Assembly: GCA_019187665.1 (NCBI GenBank)
Contig: JABARH010000009.1
Span: 62,001 to 126,000 of the forward strand
Direction: 5' to 3'
DNA: 64,000 nucleotides
Source of the DNA: Anaerolineales bacterium
GTDB taxonomy: Bacteria; Chloroflexota; Anaerolineae; Anaerolineales; Villigracilaceae
Of the stretch, positions 1-8,250 are shown one piece after another. Within the stretch, counting starts at the first letter, position 1. Each line of letters starts with the position of its first letter. The position numbers and the translations under genes are program-made. The notes under the pieces were generated by a model that ran no database searches, was not told the origin of the DNA, and was given only the letters and a program-made list of their open reading frames with translations.

Positions 1-421
1 TGTCGCCGGATTTGTGAGGCAGATAACCGCGATACAGGAATGTATCTGTGGGCAGGCCGGAGACGCTCAACGCGGCGATCGGCGCGGAAGGACCGGGCAC
101 GGGCCGCACGTCGAAGCCTGAAGCGAGCGCGGCGCAGACGAGTTCGTAGCCGGGATCGTTGATGCCCGGCGTTCCCGCATCCGAAACGAGCGCCACGTCG
201 CCTTCCGCGAGCGCGGCAAGAATGTCGTCCAGTTTGTGAAGTTTGTTGTGTTCGTAGTAACTTGTGCGGCGCGTGTGAATATCGAAGCGCGTCAGCAGTT
301 TCTGCGTGTGGCGCGTGTCCTCGGCGGCGATGAGCTTCGCCGCGCGTAGAACGTGCAGCGCGCGCGGGGACATATCTTCGAGATTGCCGATGGGAGTGGC
401 GACCAGATAAAGCGTACCCAT
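1..421 (-). CDS. rsmI: 16S rRNA (cytidine-1402-2'-O)-methyltransferase, partial
   Basis: N-terminal 140 codons only; the gene runs off the left edge of the window. RsmI uses S-adenosylmethionine to 2'-O-methylate C1402 in the decoding centre of 16S rRNA. The translation opens with MGTLYLVATPIGNLEDMS and carries AAEDTRHTQKLL, SDAGTPGINDPGYELV and VPGPSAPIAALSVSGLPTD, which are the hallmark motifs of the tetrapyrrole-methylase-fold RsmI family. The ATG at 421 is preceded by a -10-like TACAAT six bases upstream, so the mRNA may be leaderless. The kinase gene lies upstream on the same strand and is separated from it by a terminator. Confidence 0.93.
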   Translation of the reverse strand, partial: MGTLYLVATPIGNLEDMSPRALHVLRAAKLIAAEDTRHTQKLLTRFDIHTRRTSYYEHNKLHKLDDILAALAEGDVALVSDAGTPGINDPGYELVCAALASGFDVRPVPGPSAPIAALSVSGLPTDTFLYRGYLPHKSGD

Positions 422-427
422 GAGGTA

Positions 428-433
428 ATTGTA
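428..433 (-). promoter_or_regulatory. -10 box of rsmI, leaderless layout
   Basis: TACAAT on the minus strand, followed by six bases and the ATG of rsmI. No convincing -35 was seen. It lies just after the terminator of the upstream kinase gene, where a new promoter is expected. Confidence 0.45.
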
Positions 434-439
434 CCCGTG

Positions 440-471
440 AAAAAAGTAGAGCGAGATGTCATCTCGCTCTA
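440..471 (-). terminator. Rho-independent terminator of the kinase gene
   Basis: On the minus strand an 11-bp perfect stem (TAGAGCGAGAT with ATCTCGCTCTA, three-base loop) is followed by CTTTTTT. It starts 9 bases after the kinase stop codon. The stem core GCGAGAT/ATCTCGC recurs at 41526-41544. Confidence 0.85.
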
Positions 472-479
472 TAAAATCA

Positions 480-2510
480 TTATGGAATGAGTCTCAAGGC
501 CGGTTGCGGCGCGGAGCGCGGGTCGGGAAATAGGCCAATCGGGAGCGCAAGCGGTTCGCCCGCTTCGCCCTGGATGAGTTTATCGAATTCCACGAAGTAC
601 AGTTGGATCACAGCCTTCTGGCCGAGCGACATATCCTGAAAGGCGAACAGCACATACTTTCCATCGGGGCTGAAGCGCGCGTCGCGATAACAGCATTTTC
701 CCTGCAGCGGGTTCACTTTGCCGCCCTGCCCGGTTTTGGAATCGAAATAATACAGGTTGCCGAAGCCTTCGTTGCGGACAAAATCGTTGAAGACGAACCG
801 GCGCTCGCCATCCCAATCGAAGGAGGGCAGTTCGCCGCTCTCATCGAATCCCTCGATCACAAACGTATTGCCGGGCAGGGCACCCAAACTGGCGGGCGCC
901 GCCGGAGGACAGGCCGATACATCCATGAATTGAATCTGGTCCACCGGCTGGGCGGTGGTATCGAGATAGATGAAGGCCAGCTTCTTTCCATCGCGTGACC
1001 AGCGCACATCCTTGACCGAATGGCGATTGTAGACGCAGGCGCCTTCGATTCTCGACAGGGCAATGCGGTTTCCGGCGCGGCCGATCGCCTCCGCGTTGAA
1101 CGGGACGATGATCAGCTGCAGGTCAATGCTGATGGCCGCCCGCTTGCCATCCGGCGAGACGCGGAATCCATCGAGACGTTCCGCGTTAAAGCAGTTGACC
1201 CGCGTTGCCAGGCGCGTCTCCACATCCAGCAGGTAGACGCAGGTGCCGCGCAGGTAGGTCAGGGTCTTTCCATCCGGCAGCCACGCCAGTTTTTCCTTGG
1301 GGGCAGCATCGCCGCTCAGCGGCGAGGCCGCGCTTCCGTCCGGGTTCATCCACCAGACATCGTTGGCAGAGAGGAAAGCGATCTTGTCCAGCGCGCCGGG
1401 CGGTAGGGGAGTGGCGCTGGGGATGAGGGTGGGTGTAATTTCCGCGACAGTAGCCGTGGGCGGAGGCAGGGTGGCGGTGGAGGGAAGCGCCGTTTCGCTC
1501 GCGCGCGACGCGGCCGGGGTGAACGTCGCGTCGGGCGCGGGCGCGGATGCAGGTTTGCCCAAAAGCAGATTAACCGCCACCGCGAGGAAGATCAACGCCA
1601 GTACGATGACGCCAATCCAGATGTTCTTTTTGTTGCGCGTCAGACCGCCGGACAGGATACCGCTGCTGGGGCTTTTCTTTGACGCGTCTGTTTCGCCAAA
1701 GGCCGCCTGGTTGAGCGCTTGCGACAGATCGGTTGCAGTGGCATAGCGTTTGTCTGGATTTTTGTTCATCGCCTTTTTGATGATCTCATCCACCTCGGCC
1801 GGAATATTGGGGTGATCGCGGCGAATCTCCGGCACCGGGTCGGTAATGTGTTTGAGAACCACGCCCATCGGGGTGTTGGCCTTGTAGGGATGTTCGCCGC
1901 TCAGCATTTCGTAAATGATCGCGCCGAGGGCGTAGATGTCGCTGCGGCCATCCACGTTGCTGCCTTGCGCCTGTTCGGGACTCATGTAGGCCGGGGTGCC
2001 GATGACCCCGCTGCCGGTCATGTTTGGGGCCGCATCCATCAGTTTTGCCAGGCCAAAATCGGAGATGAACGCGTCGCCGCCTTCGTCGAACAGCACGTTG
2101 CCGGGTTTAAGGTCGCGGTGAACGATGCCTTTCTTGTGTGCGTACACCAACCCCCGCGCAAGGCGCGTTACCAGGCGCGCAGTGTCTTGCACAGAGAACG
2201 CGCCCTTTTTGATCCGCTCTTCGAGGGAACCGCCGGTCATGTTGCGCATCACAAAGTAGGGCTGGCCGTTGTCCTCCCCCACATCGTAGACCGGTACGAT
2301 GGAAGGGTGTTCCATCTGTGCGATGGTTTTGACCTCGCGCTCGAAGCGGATGCGGAACTGCGGATCGTGCAGAAATTGTTGCGGCAGCATCTTGATCGCC
2401 ACTTCGCGGTCAAAACTTGGATCATGCGCCTGATATACGGTGGCCATGCCGCCGCGTCCCAGTTCTGATTTAACCTCGTAGCGGCCGATGTGTGTGGGGA
2501 TCGGAGTCAT
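480..2510 (-). CDS. Membrane-anchored Ser/Thr protein kinase with WD40/TolB-like C-terminal domain
   Basis: PknB-type eukaryotic-like kinase. The kinase domain occupies about residues 8-275: glycine loop ELGRGGMATVY, VAIK lysine, catalytic HRDLKPGN, DFGLAKL, and GTPAYMSPEQ in the activation segment. A linker follows, then one membrane segment near residues 300-322 (IGVIVLALIFLAVAVNLLL) and a Thr/Pro-rich stretch. The extracytoplasmic part contains PDG-type repeats (LAWLPDGKTLTYL, RVSPDGKRAAIS, RFSPDGKYVLFAF) that suggest a beta-propeller sensor. The start was set at the ATG at 2510, not the upstream TTG, because a consensus promoter ends seven bases before that ATG. 676 residues. The substrate cannot be told from the sequence. 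Confidence 0.88.
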   Translation of the reverse strand: MTPIPTHIGRYEVKSELGRGGMATVYQAHDPSFDREVAIKMLPQQFLHDPQFRIRFEREVKTIAQMEHPSIVPVYDVGEDNGQPYFVMRNMTGGSLEERIKKGAFSVQDTARLVTRLARGLVYAHKKGIVHRDLKPGNVLFDEGGDAFISDFGLAKLMDAAPNMTGSGVIGTPAYMSPEQAQGSNVDGRSDIYALGAIIYEMLSGEHPYKANTPMGVVLKHITDPVPEIRRDHPNIPAEVDEIIKKAMNKNPDKRYATATDLSQALNQAAFGETDASKKSPSSGILSGGLTRNKKNIWIGVIVLALIFLAVAVNLLLGKPASAPAPDATFTPAASRASETALPSTATLPPPTATVAEITPTLIPSATPLPPGALDKIAFLSANDVWWMNPDGSAASPLSGDAAPKEKLAWLPDGKTLTYLRGTCVYLLDVETRLATRVNCFNAERLDGFRVSPDGKRAAISIDLQLIIVPFNAEAIGRAGNRIALSRIEGACVYNRHSVKDVRWSRDGKKLAFIYLDTTAQPVDQIQFMDVSACPPAAPASLGALPGNTFVIEGFDESGELPSFDWDGERRFVFNDFVRNEGFGNLYYFDSKTGQGGKVNPLQGKCCYRDARFSPDGKYVLFAFQDMSLGQKAVIQLYFVEFDKLIQGEAGEPLALPIGLFPDPRSAPQPALRLIP

Positions 2511-2517
2511 GGGCGCA

Positions 2518-2546
2518 AGTATACCCATTGGCGGAGCGCGGTGCAA
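2518..2546 (-). promoter_or_regulatory. Sigma-70-type promoter of the kinase gene
   Basis: Minus strand: -35 TTGCAC at 2541-2546, a 17-bp spacer, and -10 TATACT at 2518-2523, then seven bases to the ATG at 2510. Transcription would start at or very near the A of the start codon, so the mRNA would be leaderless. This is the clearest promoter in the window. Confidence 0.75.
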
Positions 2547-2583
2547 GGAATCAGATTCGGAACGCTGGGATGTCAGGGCGGGT

Positions 2584-2735
2584 TATGGTCTTCTCAAAGT
2601 CGCTTGACAGATTATCTGTTTTGGAACGCGAATAACGCGAATGGGCGAATTTCGCAAATTTTCTTGGGTTTATTCGTGCCATTCGCTAATTCGCGACATT
2701 CGCGTTGAGGCTCTTCCGACTTTGAGAAAGCCATG
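2584..2735. mobile_element. MITE-like element with 19-bp TIRs and 10-bp target duplication
   Basis: Left terminal repeat 2584-2602 (TATGGTCTTCTCAAAGTCG) and right terminal repeat 2717-2735 match as inverted repeats at 16 of 19 positions, including 12 perfect inner bases. The direct repeat CAGGGCGGGT flanks both sides exactly (2574-2583 and 2736-2745), as expected for a target-site duplication. The 152-bp element has no ORF of note. Its interior is an imperfect palindrome built on CGCGAAT words (about 2634-2706). It lies between the divergent kinase and HD-hydrolase promoters. Confidence 0.75.
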
Positions 2736-2755
2736 CAGGGCGGGTCGAAAACCCG

Positions 2756-2783
2756 TTGAGGGGAACAGTGCCAATGCTATAAT
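2756..2783 (+). promoter_or_regulatory. Promoter of the HD-hydrolase/arginase operon
   Basis: -35 TTGAGG at 2756-2761, 16-bp spacer, -10 TATAAT at 2778-2783 with an extended TGC in front. A Shine-Dalgarno CAGGAG (2792-2797) precedes the ATG at 2802, so this operon, unlike many others here, has a leader. Confidence 0.7.
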
Positions 2784-2801
2784 CGCCGTTTCAGGAGTTC
2801 C

Positions 2802-3434
2802 ATGCCCACCATCGAACAAGCCCGCTTCTGGTACGCGGACGCGGACGCCGTCCACGATTTCGATCACGTTTTGCGCGTCCAGCGCATGGCGGAACGAATC
2901 GCCGAAGCCGAGGGCGCCGACCTGCAGATCGTCCGCGCCGCCGCGTTACTGCACGACGCGCAGGGCGCGGCGTCTGGCGGCGAATCCCGCGCAGAGCATC
3001 AGCATGCCTCGGCGGAATTCGCGGCGCAGATCCTTGCCTCCGAAGGCTGGAATGCGGGGCGCATCGCGGCCGTGCAGCATTGCATTCGCGCCCATCGGTA
3101 TCGTGGAAACGAAGCGCCCGAAACGCTTGAGGCGCAGATCCTCTTCGACGCCGATAAACTGGATGTGCTGGGCGCGATCGGCGTCGCGCGCGTGATCGGC
3201 TATGCCTCGCTGGCAAACGCTCCCTGGTATGTTCCGCCGTCGAAACAATTTATCGAGACAGGAAAAGAGATCGAGGGCGAGCCGCACAGCGCCTATCACG
3301 AGCATCTCTTCAAGTTGAGAAACGTCCGCGAACGCATGTACACGGAAACCGCGCGCACGATCGCGCAGGCGCGCCTGGAATATCTCGACGATTTTTTTGA
3401 ACGGTTAATTGACGAGTGGAATGGAGAGAGATGA
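2802..3434 (+). CDS. HD-domain phosphohydrolase
   Basis: 210-residue single-domain HD-superfamily protein. Metal-binding pattern visible in order: FDHVLRV near residue 24, the doublet LLHDAQ near residue 49, HCIRAHRY near 88 and LFDADKLDVLGAIG near 108. This matches the YedJ-like HD hydrolases of unknown physiological substrate; nucleotide or phosphate-ester hydrolysis is the family expectation. It has its own promoter and Shine-Dalgarno site and abuts the arginase gene, so the two are probably co-transcribed, but no functional link is evident. Confidence 0.82.
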   Translation: MPTIEQARFWYADADAVHDFDHVLRVQRMAERIAEAEGADLQIVRAAALLHDAQGAASGGESRAEHQHASAEFAAQILASEGWNAGRIAAVQHCIRAHRYRGNEAPETLEAQILFDADKLDVLGAIGVARVIGYASLANAPWYVPPSKQFIETGKEIEGEPHSAYHEHLFKLRNVRERMYTETARTIAQARLEYLDDFFERLIDEWNGER

Positions 3435-3436
3435 TC

Positions 3437-4345
3437 ATGCAAATTGACATCATCGGCGTCCCCGTGGACCTCGGCGCAGACCGCCGCGGCGTGGATATGG
3501 GACCCAGCGCCATCCGTTATGCCCACCTTCAGCCGCGTCTCGAAGAACTCGGCTACGCGGTGGAAGATAAAGGCAACGTGGAAGTCGCCATCGCGGAGAT
3601 GTGTTCAATCTCCGAACCGAATTTAAAATACATTGATTGCATCGTCCCGATGGGGCGGCGTGTGGCGGGCGCAGTCTCCACCAGCGTGCAGGCAGGGCAT
3701 TTTCCGCTCGTCCTCGGCGGCGACCATAGCCTGGCATTTGCCTCCATTCGCGGCGTTGCCAAATTCAAGAAACTCGGAATCATCTGGGTGGACGCGCACG
3801 CCGACTTCAACACGCATGAAACGACCCCCTCGGGCAACATTCACGGAATGCCGCTGGCCGCGCTGGCCGGACTCGGCGACCAGCGCCTCGTTCAGCTATG
3901 GGACGAGGCGCTTCCCGTCGTGGACCCGCAGCGGATAGCCGTCATCGGCGCGCGCGACCTCGACCCCGGCGAAAAAGACAACCTGCGCCAGGCAGGCGTG
4001 ATGGTGCAAAGCATGGAACAGATTGACCGTCTCGGCATGTACCAGTGCGTGATGAAAGCCATCGAGCGCGTCCGCCGCGACGTGGACGGCATCTATCTCT
4101 CCTTCGATATGGACGCGCTCGATCCGCGTCACGCGCCGGGCGTCGGGACTCCCGTCCCGGCCGGCCTCACCCAGCGCGAGGGGCACCTCGTTTGCGAACT
4201 GGTCGCGGAGACGGGGAAACTCCTCGGCATGGACCTGGTGGAGGTGAATCCCATCCTCGACGCGCAAAATCAGACCGCGCTCCTCGCCGTGGAATTTGCA
4301 TTGTCCGCGCTTGGCCGCCGCATTTGGAACGGCGATGGGGCATGA
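3437..4345 (+). CDS. rocF: Arginase
   Basis: Ureohydrolase-fold enzyme, predicted to hydrolyse arginine to ornithine and urea. It begins MQIDIIGVPVDLGADRRGVD, typical of bacterial RocF. The binuclear manganese ligands are visible: GGDHS, VDAHADFN and SFDMDALDP, with a conserved SGNIHGMPLA between them. Length 302 residues is normal for the family. Two ATGs are possible: 3431 overlaps the HD-gene stop, and 3437 lies about eight bases after GGAGAG. I prefer 3437 because homologues start with M-x-I-D-I-I-G-V-P. Agmatinase is less likely because the N-terminus is arginase-like. Confidence 0.85.
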   Translation: MQIDIIGVPVDLGADRRGVDMGPSAIRYAHLQPRLEELGYAVEDKGNVEVAIAEMCSISEPNLKYIDCIVPMGRRVAGAVSTSVQAGHFPLVLGGDHSLAFASIRGVAKFKKLGIIWVDAHADFNTHETTPSGNIHGMPLAALAGLGDQRLVQLWDEALPVVDPQRIAVIGARDLDPGEKDNLRQAGVMVQSMEQIDRLGMYQCVMKAIERVRRDVDGIYLSFDMDALDPRHAPGVGTPVPAGLTQREGHLVCELVAETGKLLGMDLVEVNPILDAQNQTALLAVEFALSALGRRIWNGDGA

Positions 4346-4477
4346 TTGCCAATCCCAAAGACGGCATGCTTCAAAAATCATATCGGCGCGGAACGAATCG
4401 TCCCGCAATCTACACAGGGCTTTTGTGAACTGCTGGGAATCCGGCTCATCCTCGCGGGATGGAAAGAAAAAGGAATT

Positions 4478-5254
4478 ATGAATCTCCCCTCTCTCTCCGA
4501 TCTGGAATCCCTCGCCCGCGCGGCGGGCAAGATTCTGCGCGACGGTTATGGCCAGGATCACGAGGTCCAATTCAAAGGCGTGATTGACCTCGTGACCGAG
4601 GTGGATCATCGGTCCGAAACGTTTTTACTGGGCGAAATAAAAGGGCGCTGGCCCGACAGTCAATTTATCGCGGAGGAAAGCGGCCAAAGCGGAAGCGGCG
4701 GCCTGACCTGGTACATTGACCCGCTCGACGGCACGGTGAATTATGCGCATGGTGTGCCGATCTTTTGCGTATCCATTGCCTGCGCGTGGGATGGAAAAAC
4801 GCAACTCGGCGCGGTCTACGACCCGATGCGCGACGAGATGTTTGCAGCGGAACGCGGAACAGGCGCGCTCTTAAACGGGCGCGCCACACGGGTGTCCTCC
4901 GCGACCGAACTGGGCAGGTCGCTGCTGGTGACCGGCTTTCCCTACGACGCCTGGACCGTCAAGCCGAACAACCTCGAATACTTTGGCCGCTTCGCGCGCG
5001 CCTCGCAGGGGGTGCGCCGCCTCGGTTCGGCCGCGCTGGACGCGTGCTACGTGGCCGCCGGGCGGCTGGATGGGTTTTGGGAACTTTCGTTGCGCGCCTG
5101 GGATATCGCCGCGGCCGGGTTGATCGCCGAGGAGGCCGGGGCGCGTGTCACCGCCATCAACGGCAAAGCAGATTACATGAAGCCCCCGCATTCGATCCTG
5201 GCCTGCGCGCCGGGCATCTATCGCCAGATGCTCAAAACGCTGGAACAGAACTAG
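4478..5254 (+). CDS. suhB: Inositol monophosphatase family protein
   Basis: 258 residues. Metal-dependent phosphatase of the IMPase/SuhB family, acting on inositol phosphate or related sugar phosphates. Motifs: FIAEESGQ (metal-binding glutamate pair), WYIDPLDGTVNYAHG (the DP-L-DGT-N signature) and the C-terminal WDIAAAGLIAEEAGA. The start at 4478 has AAAAAGGAATT just upstream; the in-frame extension from 4346 has no site and no family similarity. The 132 bases between arginase and this gene show nothing recognisable. It ends at a strong terminator. The exact substrate cannot be told apart within this family. Confidence 0.88.
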   Translation: MNLPSLSDLESLARAAGKILRDGYGQDHEVQFKGVIDLVTEVDHRSETFLLGEIKGRWPDSQFIAEESGQSGSGGLTWYIDPLDGTVNYAHGVPIFCVSIACAWDGKTQLGAVYDPMRDEMFAAERGTGALLNGRATRVSSATELGRSLLVTGFPYDAWTVKPNNLEYFGRFARASQGVRRLGSAALDACYVAAGRLDGFWELSLRAWDIAAAGLIAEEAGARVTAINGKADYMKPPHSILACAPGIYRQMLKTLEQN

Positions 5255-5277
5255 TGATACAATCCGCATGAATGCGG

Positions 5278-5316
5278 CGCAGAGCGAGAGGCACACTCCA
5301 CCGCTCTGCGTTTTTT
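5278..5316 (+). terminator. Terminator after the inositol monophosphatase gene
   Basis: Nine-base stem CGCAGAGCG / CGCTCTGCG (5278-5286 with 5302-5310) followed by TTTTTT. A second small palindrome, CCGCATGAATGCGG, lies directly upstream at 5264-5277. Confidence 0.85.
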
Positions 5317-5376
5317 ATTTCCAATACACCGGCCGTTTAAAAGACCGTCAGACCCAGAGACCAGGCGACCAACCCC

Positions 5377-8166
5377 ATGCCTCCCATACTTTACCTCATT
5401 GATGGACACGCGCTGGCCTATCGCATGTACTTTGCCCTGACAGCGGGCGGAGGAAACACTTCGCGTTGGCAGACATCGAAAGGCGAATCAACGGCGGGCA
5501 TTTACGGATTTGCGCGCGAGCTGATGCGTATTCTCGAACAGGAGAAGCCGGAATATCTGGCGATTGCATTCGATACCGGCAAGACCTTCCGCGACAAACT
5601 TTTTCCCGAATACAAAGCGACACGCGCCAAAATGCCGGATGACTTGCGCGAGCAGATCAGCCACATCCGCGAGATGGTGGATGCTTTCAACATTCCGCGC
5701 CTGGAGGTGGAAGGCTTCGAGGCGGACGACATTCTCGGCACGGTGGCAAAGCAAGCGACCGGGCGGGGGCTGGGCGTGAAGATCATCACCGGCGACCGCG
5801 ACCTGTTGCAGCTGGTCGGTGAACGGACGGCGGTCTACCTCGCAGGCGACGACCAGACCTACATCACAGATGCGGACGTGGTGCGCAAGCTCGGCGTCCG
5901 CCCGGAGCAGGTGGTGGATTACAAAGCCATCGTCGGCGACGCCTCCGACAATATCCCCGGCGTGAAAGGCGTGGGCGAAAAGACGGCGGTTGGCCTGTTG
6001 GAAAAATTTGGCACGCTCGATTCCATTTATGCTCATCTCGATGAGGTGGAAAAACGCTGGAAGGCGAAACTCGAAGAGAGCAAAGACACCGCCTATCTGA
6101 GTTATGATCTCGCAAAAATCAAAACGGATGTAAATATCACGTTCGATCTGGAAAAAGCAAAGGCGCACGATTTCGACACAGCCCGCCTCATGATATTTTT
6201 TGAACGCTTCGAATTCAAGTCGCTGATCAAATCACTCGAAAGGTTAAGCGGCGCAGCCTCCGCGCCAACCACTTCCATGCAGGCTGGGCAGCAGATGTCC
6301 ATGTTCGAGAATGTCCCGCTCGTGGTCGTCGCGCCGAGGATCGAATCGAATCTCGAAACGGTCATCGTGGACTCGCCGGAGAATCTCAAGGCGCTCGTCA
6401 GCGAATTGAACGCCGCGAAGTTAATCGCCTTCGACACCGAGACCACTTCCACCGAGGAAATGCGGGCAGAGATCGTCGGCCTCTCGCTGGCCGTGAAGGA
6501 GGGACAGGGCTATTACATTCCGGTCGGGCATTCGAGCGGAACAAACCTGCCTCTCGAAGATGTGATCGAAGCCCTGCGCGCGCCGATGACGAACCCGAAA
6601 ATCGGCAAGACGGCGCACCACGCCAAATATGATTTCATCATGCTCGCCAAACTGGGCCTGCGCGTCTCGCCGCTGACCTGCGACACGATGCTGGCGGAAT
6701 TCATCGTTGACCCCGCCTCGCGGAATCTCGGTTTAAAAAATCTGGCCTTTGCGCGTCTCGGCGATGAGATGACTCACATCGAAGATTTGATCGGCAAAGG
6801 CAAAAAACAAATCAGCATGGCGGAGGTCGCCATCGAATCGGCGGCGGCGTACGCGGCGGCGGATGCCGAGGTCACGTTGAGACTCGCGCCGGTCATGCAG
6901 GCCGAGTTGAGACGAATCCCTGGCGGCGAAAGACTGTTGGAGGAAATTGATCTTCCGCTCACGCCGGTGCTGGCAGACATGGAAATGGAAGGCGTGATGC
7001 TCGACCTGCCGTTCCTTAAAACCATGTCCGTCGAATTGGCGAAGCGACTCGCCGAGATCGAAAAGCAAGTCTATGAAATGGTCGGCAGGGCTTTCAACAT
7101 TAATTCGACACAGCAACTTTCGGATGTCCTGTTCAACAAACTCGGACTCAAAGCCGACGCCTCCTGGAAGACGGCCAGCGGTCATTACTCGACCAACGCG
7201 AGTGTGCTGGAAGCGTTGGCGGGGCAGCATCCGGTCGTGGACCTGATCCTCGAACAGCGCGAACTCTCGAAACTCAAATCCACGTATCTGGACGCGTTGC
7301 CCGAAGCGGCAGACCCGGCCACGCATCGCGTGCACACTTCGTACAGCCAGATCGGCGCGGTGACCGGGCGGCTCTCCTCGAACAATCCGAATCTGCAAAA
7401 TATTCCAATCCGCACTGAACTGGGAAGAAAAGTCCGCAACGCATTTATCGCGCCGCAGGGCAGCGCGCTCATTTCGATTGACTACTCCCAGATCGAATTG
7501 CGCATCGCCGCGCACATGTCCGGCGATGAATCCATGCAGGCGGCTTTCCGCGCGGGACAGGATATCCACGCCACGACCGCGGCCGCCATCTACAACATCC
7601 CGCTCGAAAAAGTGACCAGGGATATGCGCCGTCATGCGAAAGCGATCAACTTCGGGTTGATCTATGGCATGTCCGCCTTCGGGCTGACGCGCTCGACGGA
7701 ATTGACCCTGGCGGAGGCGGAGGATTTCGTCAAAGCCTATTTTGAAAAATTTCCCGGCGTCAAACGCTACCTGGATGGGATTCGCAAGTCGGCGGCGGCG
7801 GATGGCTACGTGGAAACATTGCTCGGTCGGCGAAGATATTTCCCGGCGCTCAAATCGCAGATGAACAAGGCCATGAAGAACCGCGAGGAGCGCGAAGCGA
7901 TCAATGCACCCATTCAAGGAACCGCCGCCGACATCATGAAGATCGCCATGTTGAAGATTCCGCACGCGCTGGCGCAGGCAAAATTAAACGGCAAAATGCT
8001 GTTACAAGTCCACGACGAGTTGGTGATCGAATGTCCGCAGGCCGAATTGAATGAGACCGTGCGAGTCGTGCGGCAGGTGATGGAATCCGCCTACCCGTTG
8101 AACATCCCCCTGGAGACAGAAGCCCGCGCGGGTTCGAATTGGGGCGAGATGGTGGTAGTCTCCTAG
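5377..8166 (+). CDS. polA: DNA polymerase I
   Basis: 929 residues, full-length three-domain enzyme for Okazaki fragment processing and repair. The N-terminal 5'-3' nuclease has the GFEADD motif and ITGDRDLLQLV. The middle 3'-5' exonuclease retains its metal acidic motif (AFDTETTS), so proofreading is probably active, unlike in many thermophile Pol I enzymes. The polymerase domain has motif A (DYSQIELRIAAH), the O-helix (RRHAKAINFGLIYG) and motif C (QVHDELVIE). No good Shine-Dalgarno sequence precedes the ATG. The TAG stop lies inside an octamer repeat tract that continues downstream. Confidence 0.97.
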   Translation: MPPILYLIDGHALAYRMYFALTAGGGNTSRWQTSKGESTAGIYGFARELMRILEQEKPEYLAIAFDTGKTFRDKLFPEYKATRAKMPDDLREQISHIREMVDAFNIPRLEVEGFEADDILGTVAKQATGRGLGVKIITGDRDLLQLVGERTAVYLAGDDQTYITDADVVRKLGVRPEQVVDYKAIVGDASDNIPGVKGVGEKTAVGLLEKFGTLDSIYAHLDEVEKRWKAKLEESKDTAYLSYDLAKIKTDVNITFDLEKAKAHDFDTARLMIFFERFEFKSLIKSLERLSGAASAPTTSMQAGQQMSMFENVPLVVVAPRIESNLETVIVDSPENLKALVSELNAAKLIAFDTETTSTEEMRAEIVGLSLAVKEGQGYYIPVGHSSGTNLPLEDVIEALRAPMTNPKIGKTAHHAKYDFIMLAKLGLRVSPLTCDTMLAEFIVDPASRNLGLKNLAFARLGDEMTHIEDLIGKGKKQISMAEVAIESAAAYAAADAEVTLRLAPVMQAELRRIPGGERLLEEIDLPLTPVLADMEMEGVMLDLPFLKTMSVELAKRLAEIEKQVYEMVGRAFNINSTQQLSDVLFNKLGLKADASWKTASGHYSTNASVLEALAGQHPVVDLILEQRELSKLKSTYLDALPEAADPATHRVHTSYSQIGAVTGRLSSNNPNLQNIPIRTELGRKVRNAFIAPQGSALISIDYSQIELRIAAHMSGDESMQAAFRAGQDIHATTAAAIYNIPLEKVTRDMRRHAKAINFGLIYGMSAFGLTRSTELTLAEAEDFVKAYFEKFPGVKRYLDGIRKSAAADGYVETLLGRRRYFPALKSQMNKAMKNREEREAINAPIQGTAADIMKIAMLKIPHALAQAKLNGKMLLQVHDELVIECPQAELNETVRVVRQVMESAYPLNIPLETEARAGSNWGEMVVVS

Positions 8167-8202
8167 TTGGCTAGTCTCCTAGTTCGCTAGTCTGCTAGTC
8201 TG
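8155..8202. repeat. Octamer tandem repeat CTAGTCTC-type at the polA stop codon
   Basis: Six consecutive eight-base units of the CTAGTCTC / CTAGTTGG / CTAGTTCG / CTAGTCTG type. The tract covers the last three polA codons and the stop TAG (8164-8166). This family was not seen elsewhere in the window. Confidence 0.85.
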
Positions 8203-8238
8203 TTGTTCCAATCTCAAAGCGATGAAATGGTTGTAGGG

Positions 8239-8244
8239 TAAAAT
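8239..8244 (+). promoter_or_regulatory. -10 box of the TPR gene, leaderless layout
   Basis: TAAAAT followed by six bases (ATATTC) and the ATG at 8251. No clear -35 or Shine-Dalgarno sequence. Confidence 0.45.
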
Positions 8245-8250
8245 ATATTC

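Noticed and set aside
5258..5277. Promoter TACAAT followed by an ATG before polA
   Set aside because: The ATG frame is tiny and the region is the stem part of the terminator.
6733..7965. 410-residue minus-strand frame inside polA
   Set aside because: Shadow of polA codon usage; no domain is visible and polA motifs cover the region.
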